Shown here one piece after another: positions 37,581 through 47,042 of a stretch of DNA of 48,218 nt. The first letter of the stretch is position 1. Each line of letters starts with the position of its first letter. Position numbers and translations under genes: made by a program. Source of the stretch: Stentor coeruleus (Eukaryota > Ciliophora > Heterotrichea > Heterotrichida > Stentoridae); NCBI GenBank assembly GCA_001970955.1, contig MPUH01000524.1, forward strand, positions 1 to 48,218. Direction: 5' to 3'. The notes under the pieces were generated by a model. It worked only from the letters and a program-made list of their open reading frames with translations, made no database searches and was not told where the DNA came from.

Positions 37581-38204
37581 ATGAGCTTTTACAAAGTTCT
37601 CGTAATTGGAGACGTTGGTGTAGGAAAAACTTCTATGGTCAACCGAATTGTCTACAACACTTTTTCAGAGAAATACAAAGCAACAATAGGCTGTGAATTC
37701 GGGTTAAAAATCATTGAAATAAACGGTGAGTCTATAAGAATCCAATTATGGGATCTTGCAGGACAAGATCGTCTAGGTGGGATTTCAAGACTTTACTGCC
37801 GAGATGCAAATGGTGCAATAGTAGTCAATGATGTGACAAGAGAAGGAAACTTAAAGCAAGCTTGTGCTTGGAAAACTAGTGTTGACGAAAATGTTTGCAT
37901 GGCTGATGGAACACCTATACCTATGGTGTTATGTGCAAATAAATCAGATATGCTTCCACCTGAAAGCTCAATGTCAGATGAAGAAATTGAGAGATTCGCA
38001 TTGGAAAACAAATTTTCTGCTGGGTTTTTAACTTCAAGCAAAACAGGTCAGAATACTAATGAAGCGCTTTTGAAGTTAGTGGAAAAAATCATGGCAAAAC
38101 ACAAAAAAAATGTTGAATCCACAGAAGATACGGTGAGGAAACAAGCTGCTAGAAAACTTGAACCAAAAACCCAAGCTAATGCTGGAAAAAAGTCATGCTG
38201 TTAG
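37581..38204 (+). CDS. Rab32/38-like small GTPase
   Basis: A 207-residue Rab. The P-loop GDVGVGKTSMVNR, YKATIGCEFGLKII (switch I), WDLAGQDRLGGISRLYCRDA (switch II), and the long insert in DENVCMADGTPIPMVLCANKSD resemble the Rab32/38 family, whose members have DIAGQ in place of DTAGQ and a (P/A)(N/D)G.PIP.VLLANK segment. Guanine motifs NKSD and TSSKT are present, and the C-terminus KKSCC carries two cysteines for prenylation. Rab32/38 directs biogenesis of lysosome-related organelles. Pigment or cortical granules would be natural candidates in a heterotrich, but that is inference. Leu replacing the usual Thr/Ile in DxAGQ is a mild oddity. Confidence 0.85.
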   Translation: MSFYKVLVIGDVGVGKTSMVNRIVYNTFSEKYKATIGCEFGLKIIEINGESIRIQLWDLAGQDRLGGISRLYCRDANGAIVVNDVTREGNLKQACAWKTSVDENVCMADGTPIPMVLCANKSDMLPPESSMSDEEIERFALENKFSAGFLTSSKTGQNTNEALLKLVEKIMAKHKKNVESTEDTVRKQAARKLEPKTQANAGKKSCC

Positions 38205-38419
38205 GATAAGGAGTATTTAGATAACCCTTTTATAATCTTAAGTAAAGGTTTTATTATGATTTTGATGATGATTTTATGGATAAGGGGTTTATGTGAGAAT
38301 TGGGATTGAGAATAAGTGGAGCGATTTTTTTTTAGTTGAATAGAAGGTGTAAGTTTACCCATTTTCGTATCATGCGTCACAAGATTCAGTTAGACTAGGA
38401 TATATATATATTTAAAATT

Positions 38420-39325
38420 ATGCGTGCATTGCAACTACAAGAGAACAACACATATAATGATCAGTCTAAAAAGATAACGAATAATGTTGGAGAGAGGGTA
38501 TTTGGAAGAGATATTACTTGTGAAAATTTCCAATCTGTCATCCCCCCTTCGAAAAATTTAAAGTATGCATTCTTAATCGATGAATATACAAGTGATATAT
38601 ATAGGAATTTGCATAATATAGAGGAGTTGTATATGATTAAAAGCGATTATATGTCTCATCAGACCGGTATTACATTAAAAATGCGAGCAATTCTTGTTGA
38701 TTGGCTGTTTGATGTTCATTTAAAGTTCAAATTATTCGAAGAGACTTTATTCCTTGCCGTTAGTATACTTGATAGATATCTTAACAAAGCTAAAGTTACA
38801 AAAGAAGCCTTGCAGCTTGTTGGTATAACTTCAATGTTCATTGCATCTAAGTATCAAGAAATCTCCCCTCCAGAACTTAAAGACTTTGTATATGTGACAG
38901 AACAAACATGTACAAAAAACGAAATAATTAGCACTGAAAGGCTTATTCTTAAAATGCTTGATTTTGATTTAAATATGCCAACAGCTTTAACGTTTTTTGA
39001 AAGATACTCGAGGATTTGTAAATTTGATGATTTCGCTTATTATATTGGTTTATTTCTGATAGAAATTTCGCTATTTGAGGTTTCGTTTTTACAGTATAAA
39101 CCTTCAACTATTGCTTCAGCGGCAGTTTTTCTTTCGAAAAAAATTGCTAAAAATAGTTTGTCAACGATTTCAAAATCCCAAAAAGCAGAAGGTATAAGTG
39201 TATGTGTACAAGAGCTGGCAAATTTGGTAGCCAATTGCGATGCTAGCTATTTTTGTTCGGTAAAAAAAAAGTTTGGCAGTGAAAAATTTCAATGCGTGTC
39301 TAAAACTATGGAGTTAGTAAGATAA
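38420..39325 (+). CDS. Cyclin A/B-type protein
   Basis: A 301-residue cyclin. The N-terminal cyclin box contains the signature MRAILVDWLFDVHLKF (about 93-108) with the Cdk-contacting RAILVDWL, then FLAVSILDRYL and LQLVGITSMFIASKYQEI..PEL.DFVYVT, all typical of mitotic cyclins. The C-terminal cyclin fold follows (TALTFFERYSR; SFLQYKPSTIASAAVFLS). Compared with animal B cyclins (about 400 residues) the N-terminal region is short, about 50 residues. I see no RxxLxxxxN destruction box and no KEN box, so how it is degraded is open. It should bind a Cdk and control the cell-cycle or macronuclear division programme. Confidence 0.92.
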   Translation: MRALQLQENNTYNDQSKKITNNVGERVFGRDITCENFQSVIPPSKNLKYAFLIDEYTSDIYRNLHNIEELYMIKSDYMSHQTGITLKMRAILVDWLFDVHLKFKLFEETLFLAVSILDRYLNKAKVTKEALQLVGITSMFIASKYQEISPPELKDFVYVTEQTCTKNEIISTERLILKMLDFDLNMPTALTFFERYSRICKFDDFAYYIGLFLIEISLFEVSFLQYKPSTIASAAVFLSKKIAKNSLSTISKSQKAEGISVCVQELANLVANCDASYFCSVKKKFGSEKFQCVSKTMELVR

Positions 39326-39751
39326 AGTTTAAATAGTATTCGGTATAGCTTTGCATACTGAAATATAATGAGTTTTTATGACCCAGGTAGGTATTTATAA
39401 TGCACCGTTAGATAAAGGGTTTATTTTTATAAAAGTAAATAATTTATAAAAGTATAAAGAAATCTTCTAGTCTATTTACCAGCTTAAAGCCATACTCTCA
39501 TCATATTCCAAAAATTTTAAACCACTACATTTCATTTACCCTCAAAAATTTTCCCTAACTAATTTCTAAAACATCTTAAAAATCCAAACCCATAATCAAA
39601 AATAAACCTCATCTCCTTTCCTTTCCTCCCCTACATCCTCCAAGAATCATAAAATTTCTCTTTTTTTTTATTATCACTTTCCCTTCAAATCTCCATCTAC
39701 AATACCTTATAGTCTTAAGCATATTCCTCTAATAAAGCATTTAATTAATAA
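39326..39751. other. Intergenic region, no gene seen
   Basis: T/G-rich first 120 bases, then strongly C/T/A-rich and G-poor 39480-39700 (CCTTTCCTTTCCTCCCCTAC) before the katanin start. Confidence 0.55.
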
Positions 39752-41464
39752 ATGGAAAGGCGTAACCAAAAAATCCAAGAATTCGATGTAGCCAGTTCTA
39801 TATCAGGGGGCACCCGTTGTACATGTGCTCAACTAGGTAGTAAATCATATCAAGTCGTAGTAGCAGGAGATGATGCAAGGAACGTAAAATTATGGAAAAT
39901 CAATCGTAAAGAATGTTTACTTAATTTTCAAGGTCATTCTTCTGAAATTACATCAGTTTGCTTCAGTGCACATGAAGAAGAAGTTTACTCAGGATCTTTT
40001 GGTGGTACTGTAATTGTATGGGATATAAATTCACAAAGAGCTGTAAGTAGTCTAAAAGGTCATATGGCATCATGTACAACAATAGCGCCTTATCCATCTG
40101 GACAACAAGTATTTCTAGCTACAGGTTCAGCTGATTGCAATCTAAAAATCTGGGACTTAAGAAGAAAAAGTTGTGTGCAAACTTTTAAAGGACATAAAGG
40201 ACAGGTTAATGTTGTACTTTTTAGTCCAGATAGTAGATGGGTTGCTAGTGGAGGTATTGATGGGACTATTAAACTTTGGGATTTGAATACTTCTAAAAAA
40301 ATGATTGAGTTTTCTCTTAATGAGTCTCCAGTAACATGTATGAAATTCAACCCACAAAATTTGACTTTAGCTTCTGGACATCAAGATAGGACTGTACAAT
40401 ATTGGGACTTAGAAAATTTCGGGCATATTAGCTCAACATTACCAGAAGCGAATCCTATAGAGAAAATATGTTTTGATCCTAATGATAGTAGATATTTATT
40501 TACAGCAGCTAATGAATCTTTACGTTTATGGGATATTGAAGAATCACGTTTACTTGATAGTATTGAATCAACATGGCGAGGTGTTGAAGACCTTTGTGTA
40601 AATGTTAAAGAATCAATGCTTGTTGGTTTAACTATAAACTCTGCCTCATTTTCTTTATGGGCTACAGACTTAAAAACTATAGTTTATTCAGGTAGAGTAT
40701 TTGAAGATATAAGACCTATTATCCCTACACCTCAAAATATCCCTGTTCCAATTGTTAAGAAACCAGAAGAAAAACCTAAAAAAATTGAAGAAAAACCTAA
40801 AAAAATTGAAGAAAAATCTCGAACTGTTGATTTTAACACAACTTTTGTCCCTGTAGCAGATAAACCTATAGGCCTTGAGTTTGAAGATTTTATGCCAAAA
40901 CAATCTATTGAAATTGATAATAGCAAAGCTTTACAAGAAGTAAGCGAAAACCATTCAAACTTTTTAACTGTTTTACAAAGAAGGTCAGAAAATGTTAATC
41001 TTATTTTAAAGTGGTGGGAAGCTGGGAATATGCCTGCTGCACTTAATGGTTTGAATATGATGAATGATCTTTCAGTAACAGCTGATGTTTTAAAAAATGG
41101 ACTTACTGATACGAGGAATGATTGGATTACACTTGAACTTTGTGGTCAAGTTATACCTTTAGCAGGAAATCTTATTGAGTCTAAATATGAATCTTATATA
41201 CGTACAGGGATATCAGTTATAGGAACTTTAATTAAACAATTTAGAAGTGTTATTTCAAGTACTCTAACTGCTCCTTTGACTATGGGTGTTGATTTGAGTA
41301 GAGAAGATAGGATTAAACGTTGTGAGGTTTGCTTTCAAGCTTTCAAAACTATAGGAGAAAGTATTGGGCTTGCTAAGAACTCAAGAAGAGAAAATCAAAC
41401 TGGAGATCAAGCGAGAGATATAAAAAGAATATTAGATAGTTTTATTGCAGAATGTTCTAGATAA
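39752..41464 (+). CDS. KATNB1: Katanin p80 WD40 subunit B1
   Basis: A 570-residue protein with six or seven WD40 repeats (about 10-305). Examples are VWDINSQRAVSSLKGH, IWDLRRKSCVQTFKGHKGQV, LWDLNTSKKMIEF and YWDLENFG, in the order and wording of animal KATNB1. A charged linker (about 310-400) contains two copies of EEKPKKI. The C-terminal con80 domain (about 405-565) has ILKWWEAGNMPAALNGLNMM and the helical bundle that binds the p60 ATPase. Katanin p80 targets and stimulates microtubule severing, important in ciliates for the cortex, cilia and nuclear division. It is shorter than the human protein (655), mainly in the linker. Confidence 0.95.
   Translation: MERRNQKIQEFDVASSISGGTRCTCAQLGSKSYQVVVAGDDARNVKLWKINRKECLLNFQGHSSEITSVCFSAHEEEVYSGSFGGTVIVWDINSQRAVSSLKGHMASCTTIAPYPSGQQVFLATGSADCNLKIWDLRRKSCVQTFKGHKGQVNVVLFSPDSRWVASGGIDGTIKLWDLNTSKKMIEFSLNESPVTCMKFNPQNLTLASGHQDRTVQYWDLENFGHISSTLPEANPIEKICFDPNDSRYLFTAANESLRLWDIEESRLLDSIESTWRGVEDLCVNVKESMLVGLTINSASFSLWATDLKTIVYSGRVFEDIRPIIPTPQNIPVPIVKKPEEKPKKIEEKPKKIEEKSRTVDFNTTFVPVADKPIGLEFEDFMPKQSIEIDNSKALQEVSENHSNFLTVLQRRSENVNLILKWWEAGNMPAALNGLNMMNDLSVTADVLKNGLTDTRNDWITLELCGQVIPLAGNLIESKYESYIRTGISVIGTLIKQFRSVISSTLTAPLTMGVDLSREDRIKRCEVCFQAFKTIGESIGLAKNSRRENQTGDQARDIKRILDSFIAECSR
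40766..40807 (+). repeat. Two 21-nt tandem repeats coding EEKPKKI in the katanin linker
   Basis: The unit GAAGAAAAACCTAAAAAAATT occurs at 40766-40786 and 40787-40807, in frame, and a third diverged unit follows. It sits in the disordered linker, so the count may vary without harming the folds. Confidence 0.85.
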
Positions 41465-41530
41465 TAGAAAAATGAGTTTATTATAGCTATGATTACTTAA
41501 AAGGATTTATGATTTTGTAATTAGATCTTA

Positions 41531-42436
41531 TTAGTAATTAGTAAAAGATTTCATAGATTCTTTAAGTTTTTCATATGTGTTTCTAATGCTTTCTTCAGGA
41601 TTACTAACAAGTTTCCCTTCACCGATTTTTAGGTATTTATCATTGGGTTTTACAATAACATTACAATTTCTCAATATTGTTTCAGCTGTATTATCCATAT
41701 GGTTTTTTAATTTTGATTTGGAATCAGAGTTTATTAGCATACTGGTAACACCTTTGAAATAAGTTTTATTGTGAAGTCCAGCGAAAATTTGTTTTGGGGC
41801 AAATTCTTCTTCTTTTGGGGTTTCAGATTCTTTTTCACTAAGGGCTTGGTCGAGAATATTGAAATTTGGAGATGATATCCAAGTTTTTCTTGGTTGGAAT
41901 TTGTTTAGTTGATGATTTTTTTTAAGTTTAATAGGTTCGTATTCTGTGATATCAGCATGACGAGCTTTAAGTTCATCAACAACCCTTTCAAGATTGTTTT
42001 TTGGTTTGAAGTACATACGTTTTGGTTTATGAAGTTCTTTAGCTGATTGGATTTCCTTAAGTAATTTCATATCTCCTTTCTGATATTCTGGGCTTGGGGT
42101 GTGGATTGATGCATAATTCAAACTTTCCTATATTTTCTTTACTAATAATCTTTCTTTATGTGTTTTGTATTCTCTTACAATTATTCTTGGCTTACCTTTA
42201 AATTTTGTAGGGTCTGAAGGTCTTGGAGTTATTTCAATAGGTGACTGATACTGACTAACTTTTATTGGTTGTTTTTCCATGTGCATTATGAAGTCTGAGA
42301 TCCTTTTGGTGTAGTTTTCATAAAGTCTATTTCTATTATTCTTGATTTTTTCTTGTATTTGTGCTAATTTTATTAAATCATGTTCTTGCTGTTCACGGGA
42401 TGATTTTTGTTTATCAAATGTAAAGACATTATACAT
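41531..42436 (-). CDS. Hypothetical basic protein, two exons
   Basis: A 15-nt intron at 42128-42142 joins exon 1 (42436-42143, 98 residues) to exon 2 (42127-41531, 198 residues), 296 residues in total. I recognise no family. The N-terminus has a helical segment with REQQEHDLIKLAQIQEKIK. The middle is basic with many Pro and short motifs like PSDPTKFKGKPRIIVREYK. The remainder is polar with scattered aromatic residues (RKTWISSPNFNILDQAL). It has no membrane segment or zinc site. The overall character (basic, extended, many short motifs) is like microtubule inner or associated proteins of cilia, but no specific similarity was found. Convergent with katanin p80, whose stop is 66 bp away. Confidence 0.65.
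42128..42142 (-). other. 15-nt intron
   Basis: Minus-strand sequence GTAAAGAAAATATAG: GT...AG, A at position 10, ends with in-frame TAG. Removal joins two frames. Confidence 0.85.
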
Positions 42437-42682
42437 TTTTTATATCCTTAAAAAAATAGTTTTGCTTTCTTATTCCTATATTCCAAACATTTTTTTATAC
42501 CTAAATTAAACCATTGAAATTTTACTCTTAAAAGACAATATTTACAAACTTACATATAAAATTCATCGTAAACTTTTTCCAAGATTTTTTTTTTATAATC
42601 AAAATAGATAAATAAACATTTTCTTATATAAATACACAATAATATTTATTAACTAACTTGCTTATCTCACTATATCTAAACT

Positions 42683-43745
42683 CTAGTTAGTTAAGAAATC
42701 TTGTGAGGATGGGTTATCTAATATCCAATACAAGATCCCTATATGAATTACTAAAAAATACACAACACACGCTGCCCTAGCTAAGGCAATTTCTTCAAGT
42801 AAATCAGTGAACTCTCTAATACCCTCATCTAAAAAATCAACCAATCGCCTAAGCCACCTTTTATTCACAAACAATCCTAAACTTCCCATAGCTTGTCTAA
42901 CAACTCTGTTATTAAGTTTATTTTCCAATAGTTTATATTTTTCATTTTTCTACATAAAACTCACTTCTTTTTCAAGCATAAGGACCAAGTTAGATTTCTC
43001 ATTTATTAATGACTCAATCGTCCTTTGTTTTGCTTGTAAATGTTCAGATAAAGCAATAAGATTTTGACTATCAACATCTGAGCTTTTAGGTTTTGTTTCT
43101 GAAAATTCTTTACTATCTTGTAATTTTCCGTTTAATATCTCAATTTCTTCTTGTAAAGTTTTTATTTTTTTTTCATAGTTTTTCTTTTCAAGATCACACA
43201 ACTCTAAAATCTCAGTTTTTTCTCTAATTGCGTCTAAAGTTTTAAGTTTTTCTGTTTTAAGTAAAGCATTTTGTCTTTTGATTTTTTCGTTCATGAGGTT
43301 TATTTGATATTGATATTCTTCTGTAGAGTTTAGAACTTCAGATATTTCCATTTCATTTTCCATATATAAACTTAGTTCTTCATTAACTTTACCAAGTCTT
43401 GAAAGTTTAAGATCAGCATTCCTTAGGTGTTCTTTTAGTAAAGAATTTTCTTCAGAGAGTTGTTTTATGAAACTTTCAAGGTTTTTTATTGTATTGTTAA
43501 GCACGCTTTGTTGCTCTTGGGATTTTTCTTGGAATTCTTTAAGGGGAAGGTGTGTAAAATTTCTCTTTAAGCTGAGAATTGCTGTTAAATTTTATCGCTC
43601 TAATTTCTTCTTTCAACTTCTCGTTTTGTATTTCCAGTCCAGCAATTTCAGAATCTTGAGTTTTTACACTGATATTAAGAGCTTTGGAAGCCATTGAGTC
43701 AAATCGGTCGATCTGCGACTCAGTCCATTTTAATAGACTGCTCAT
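42683..43745 (-). CDS. Golgin-84/CASP-like Golgi coiled-coil protein, with an intron and a frame break
   Basis: Three minus-strand frames form one gene. The start MSSLLKWTESQIDRFDSMAS resembles the golgin-84 N-terminus (WL...E..L..(V/F)D..A). A long coiled coil follows. The C-terminus has LARAACVVYFLVIHIGILYW, a tail-anchor membrane segment with an internal His like the LLH of CASP/golgin-84/giantin. A 15-nt intron (42950-42964) joins the last two frames. The first and second overlap near 43539-43543 but differ by +1, and no GT...AG intron fits. With one base skipped, the product is about 348 residues, half the length of animal golgin-84. Golgins tether vesicles at the Golgi. The break may be a base error in CCTTCCCCTTAAAG or real. 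Confidence 0.7.
42950..42964 (-). other. 15-nt intron in the golgin-like gene
   Basis: Minus-strand sequence GTGAGTTTTATGTAG: GT...AG, A at position 10, ends with in-frame TAG. Removal connects the coiled coil to the membrane anchor. Confidence 0.85.
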
Positions 43746-44499
43746 AAAATTTATTATTTTTATGATTTCTTTAAAGAATGCAGGCCGTAATATGCTTATA
43801 CCTAATGTTCCATGATTTATATTAAAATATATTTCAAAACAATACGCCAGCTTTAAAAATTTATTTTGTAAAGTGAGTCTAGTTATTTGAAAATAGTTTA
43901 AAAGTTAAATTAACCAAAAAATAGCAATATATTATAAAATCATATCCAAAATATCATACAAAAAAATACTAAATCAAATTATCCTTATTTTCATTTCAAA
44001 AAAATCGCAAACTCAAAATTCAATATTCACAAATCAGCAACTGAATTTACTATAAAAATCTTCTTCAAAATCCACATATTTTATCATCTTCCTAGCATCA
44101 TCCCAAAATTGTTATCATACATATAATGCTCTCTTAAATAAAAAGAAGCCTCTTGCTAGGTGCTATAACAACTCTAATTACATCCACCCTTTATTCAGAA
44201 AACCTTTATCAAACCTTACGCACATTAAAAATTCTTGAGTTTCATCGAAACTATCAAAAATCTAAAACCTTGAAAACTCTTCACTCTAGCCTATCTCTAA
44301 AATATTAATAAAATTGATAAATCTGTGTTTATTAGAAACAATTTGACACGAGAAAAGGTTTGATTCAATTAGGATTATTTTCATTACGTTAATTATTAGG
44401 TTTTTTTAAGGTAAAGTTTTAATAGTTGATTTTTTGATATAGATTTTTAGTTTAAAATAGATTTTATAAGTTTTTTTGTTACTTTATTAGAAGTTGAGA
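43746..44499. other. Intergenic region with an ATG-less open frame
   Basis: 43960-44120 is A/C-rich and 44310-44480 T/G-rich on the plus strand, like the flanks of a plus-strand gene. Between them a 56-codon frame lacking ATG is seen (44138-44305). No other content recognised. Confidence 0.4.
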
Positions 44500-44826
44500 T
44501 TAAAGGTGATTTCCAGCGTTTTGTTCTTTAAAGTATGTTGGAGGGACAAATTGAAATATGTTTGGGTCAACATATCCATAGTTTTTTGGGGGAATCAAAG
44601 GAGCTGAGTATTGAAAAGTCTCATTTTTTGTTAAAAGAGGTACAACTTTTTCTCTTTGTTCTTTTTGTCTTTTGGAATTGCTGCATGCACGTCCTATACA
44701 GAAACCTAAGCAAAGACAGAGGGCAAAGACAACAATAGCGATACTAAAATATGGGGTAGCTAAAATGTTTTTGATGCTTTCTCCTAAATCTTTCCTAAAA
44801 TGACTCCCGATTAATAGTAAAATCAT
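44500..44826 (-). CDS. Single-pass membrane protein, unknown
   Basis: A 108-residue protein with one membrane helix at about 26-46, rich in cysteine (FALCLCLGFCIG and ACS just after). A basic stop-transfer stretch (RACSNSKRQKEQREK) indicates that the C-terminal 60 residues are cytosolic. The tail is Pro/Tyr-rich (YSAPLIPPKNYGYVDPNIFQFVPPTYF), with PPTY and Tyr-based motifs that could bind WW domains or sorting adaptors. The short N-terminus has no classical signal peptide. Palmitoylation of the helix-proximal cysteines is plausible. No family recognised. Confidence 0.6.
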   Translation of the reverse strand: MILLLIGSHFRKDLGESIKNILATPYFSIAIVVFALCLCLGFCIGRACSNSKRQKEQREKVVPLLTKNETFQYSAPLIPPKNYGYVDPNIFQFVPPTYFKEQNAGNHL

Positions 44827-45306
44827 TTTAATTTTATTAGATTATTAGACATAATAAGTTTAGGAATTTTATTCTTTTATAATACTAATAAGCTTAATTT
44901 TGTATTCAGTTTACTATGATCAGGGTTAAATTGCTTTAGGAATATTTTATTCATTTTTCTTGATATGATAAGCATGTATATAAACTATTATTTCTTGTAA
45001 ATATTATAAAAAACTACATGATTAGAGTAAGTATTGCAAATATTGAAAACTCTTAATTAAAAATAAAACGAAAAAATTATAGATAAATAGCTTAACTAAA
45101 CATATTCTTATAAGGAAATATAAAAATACCTGAAAATTTGTAACATTTGACATTTACTTCTGATAAAGGTATTGATTTCAAAATTAAAAATATAAGACAC
45201 ATAGTGATATTTCCAAATAAGATAATTAGTAAATTGATTAAAATAATATATTACGAATAAACAAGCTAATATAATTAGTAATAATTCTAAGGGATTTTAT
45301 CAAATA
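44827..45306. other. Divergent intergenic region, no gene seen
   Basis: AT-rich sequence between two divergent genes. No conserved element fixed. Confidence 0.5.
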
Positions 45307-45831
45307 ATGAATATTGGTAGACGAATGATTACTGTTAAGACTCCAGTAATCCAATATGAATATACCCATGAGGATACCCCTGAACTACCTAATATTTCAA
45401 TATCAAAATTCAAAGAAATCCTTCAAAACACTTCTGATCTACTCAACTTGAAAAAACAAAAAATAGACAACGAAAAAGTTAAAGGCATGATATGTAATGG
45501 GACAAGTATTGGTTATTCATGGCTTCACAACAAGAAAATTAATGATAAAAGGAAAATATCAATCAAAAAAATTGATAGAAATTTTGATTCATATAAAACT
45601 TTTTATAATCATAAAACTAGTCAAAAGAAAATTCTCAGTAAACTTTCTCTTAGATACATGTCACAATATCGTTCAGCAGAATTGAAATTAATAAAAAGTA
45701 AAATCAAATTAAATGATTTGGTTATAGCTGAAAGGTATCCTACAGCAAAAAGTTTTTATAGTAAAGAATGTTTAAATAGGAGTAAGAGTAAGGTTGCGAG
45801 GTATGATAGATTGAAATCAGCAGATAGATAA
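45307..45831 (+). CDS. Hypothetical basic protein
   Basis: A 174-residue, very Lys/Ser-rich protein of unknown family. The N-terminal 50 residues contain VKTPVIQYEYTHEDTPELPN. The remainder is basic and helical with repeated K-I-x-K patterns (KRKISIKKIDRNFD; ELKLIKSKIKLNDLV). The end is SRSKSKVARYDRLKSADR. No domain or membrane segment. Start ATG 45307 and stop TAA fit a real gene flanked by intergenic DNA. Confidence 0.55.
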   Translation: MNIGRRMITVKTPVIQYEYTHEDTPELPNISISKFKEILQNTSDLLNLKKQKIDNEKVKGMICNGTSIGYSWLHNKKINDKRKISIKKIDRNFDSYKTFYNHKTSQKKILSKLSLRYMSQYRSAELKLIKSKIKLNDLVIAERYPTAKSFYSKECLNRSKSKVARYDRLKSADR

Positions 45832-46343
45832 TTTAGATATTAATGGGATATTTAAAAAATATTTTAAAATAATTTTTAAGTTTAAAGGAAATTTGATGTA
45901 TAAAAATATGAGTTTTTAAAAGGGTTTATATTATAGGGACTATTAAAAAAGTTGAAATGTTTATGGATATTCTTGGGCCAAGCTTTTTTGGCTTTAAAAT
46001 AGATTTTTTACTTTTGGTGATCAGTGGCAAGGATATACAAAAAATATGCTTTATGGTGAATAGGGTGATTAATAAGCATTGTAAATAATTCTAATTCCAA
46101 AAAAAAAGAATTTAATAATAGAAGTTAAGGGATATAGAAAGTGTATATTGGATTTTTTAGGATTTCATTATGAATTCGATAAAATTTTTGAAAAAAGGGA
46201 TTGGAATATAGTATAATATATAATTTTTGTTATCGGAATTATTCTAATTTATATTTAACTGAGCAAATAGTTTTTAAATAGTTTCAAGTGTTTAAAAATT
46301 TAATTGTCATAATTGAATAAACTAATTCAAGAGTATCTAATAA
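45832..46343. other. Intergenic region, no gene seen
   Basis: T/G/A-rich in most of its length, consistent with the 3' region of the preceding plus-strand gene. No RNA gene recognised. Confidence 0.5.
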
Positions 46344-47042
46344 ATGTCATCATTAGAAAGTACAGCCAAAGTTAATTGCACAGAATCGCTTCTGGACCTA
46401 ACATGCTACCTATCTGTCAACTATAAACCCTCCTACAAATCAAGAATCAGAGATAAAAAATATTCAAAGTATTCCAAAAAACTTACCTACGTTCAAGAGC
46501 TTATTCAGCACACACAAACCGCATTATCAGAATATCTTCAAAAAGCTACAAAGTAACCTTTACTCAGACTAAAAGATAGAAACAAAAATATGCACCTTGA
46601 AAACCTTGAGCTTAAAAGAAAAATTTTTCAATTAGAAGAATCTCAGAAACACTCAAAAACCGCTGAAATAAAATCTCCATCAAATACTTCTCAAAGAACA
46701 CATGAAACCGAATGGTTTCTTTCAAATGAAGCAAGTTTTTCAGTATCCAGTTGTTCAAGTGTTGATAGTATTGTGATTTTAAATGATCAAGTAGACTACA
46801 TAAAGGAAATTAAAAAAATCACACCAGAAAATTCAAGTCAAATAAGCCGTAGAGGTGATAATTTTATGCAAAGCAATTGCAATATGGAAAAATTTATTAG
46901 ACAAGTTAAACAGAAAGGGTGTTTAGGATGGAATAACCCTTCTGTTGATACAGTTAATAATGGTGGGGTTTTAGGTAGTGGAAAACCTAGCAAATTTTTG
47001 AACAAAGTTATGATTTCTGATGTTCCAATATTTAGGTTTTAA
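46344..47042 (+). CDS. Hypothetical polar protein, two exons
   Basis: A 15-nt intron (46553-46567) joins exon 1 (46344-46552) to exon 2 (46568-47042), 227 residues in total. The family is unknown. Exon 1 encodes a short basic region (KPSYKSRIRDKKYSKYSKK) and a helix (YVQELIQHTQTALSEYLQKA). Exon 2 continues as a short coiled coil (ENLELKRKIFQLEESQK), then Ser-rich disordered sequence (FSVSSCSSVDSI), and ends FLNKVMISDVPIFRF. The coiled coil spans the splice junction, supporting the joined model. Confidence 0.65.
46553..46567 (+). other. 15-nt intron
   Basis: GTAACCTTTACTCAG: GT...AG, 15 nt, A at position 10. It removes an in-frame TAA (46554-46556) and restores a coiled coil across the junction. 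Confidence 0.85.

Noticed and set aside
40090-40926. Minus-strand frames within katanin p80
   Set aside because: Shadows of the WD40 coding sequence; no similarity of their own.
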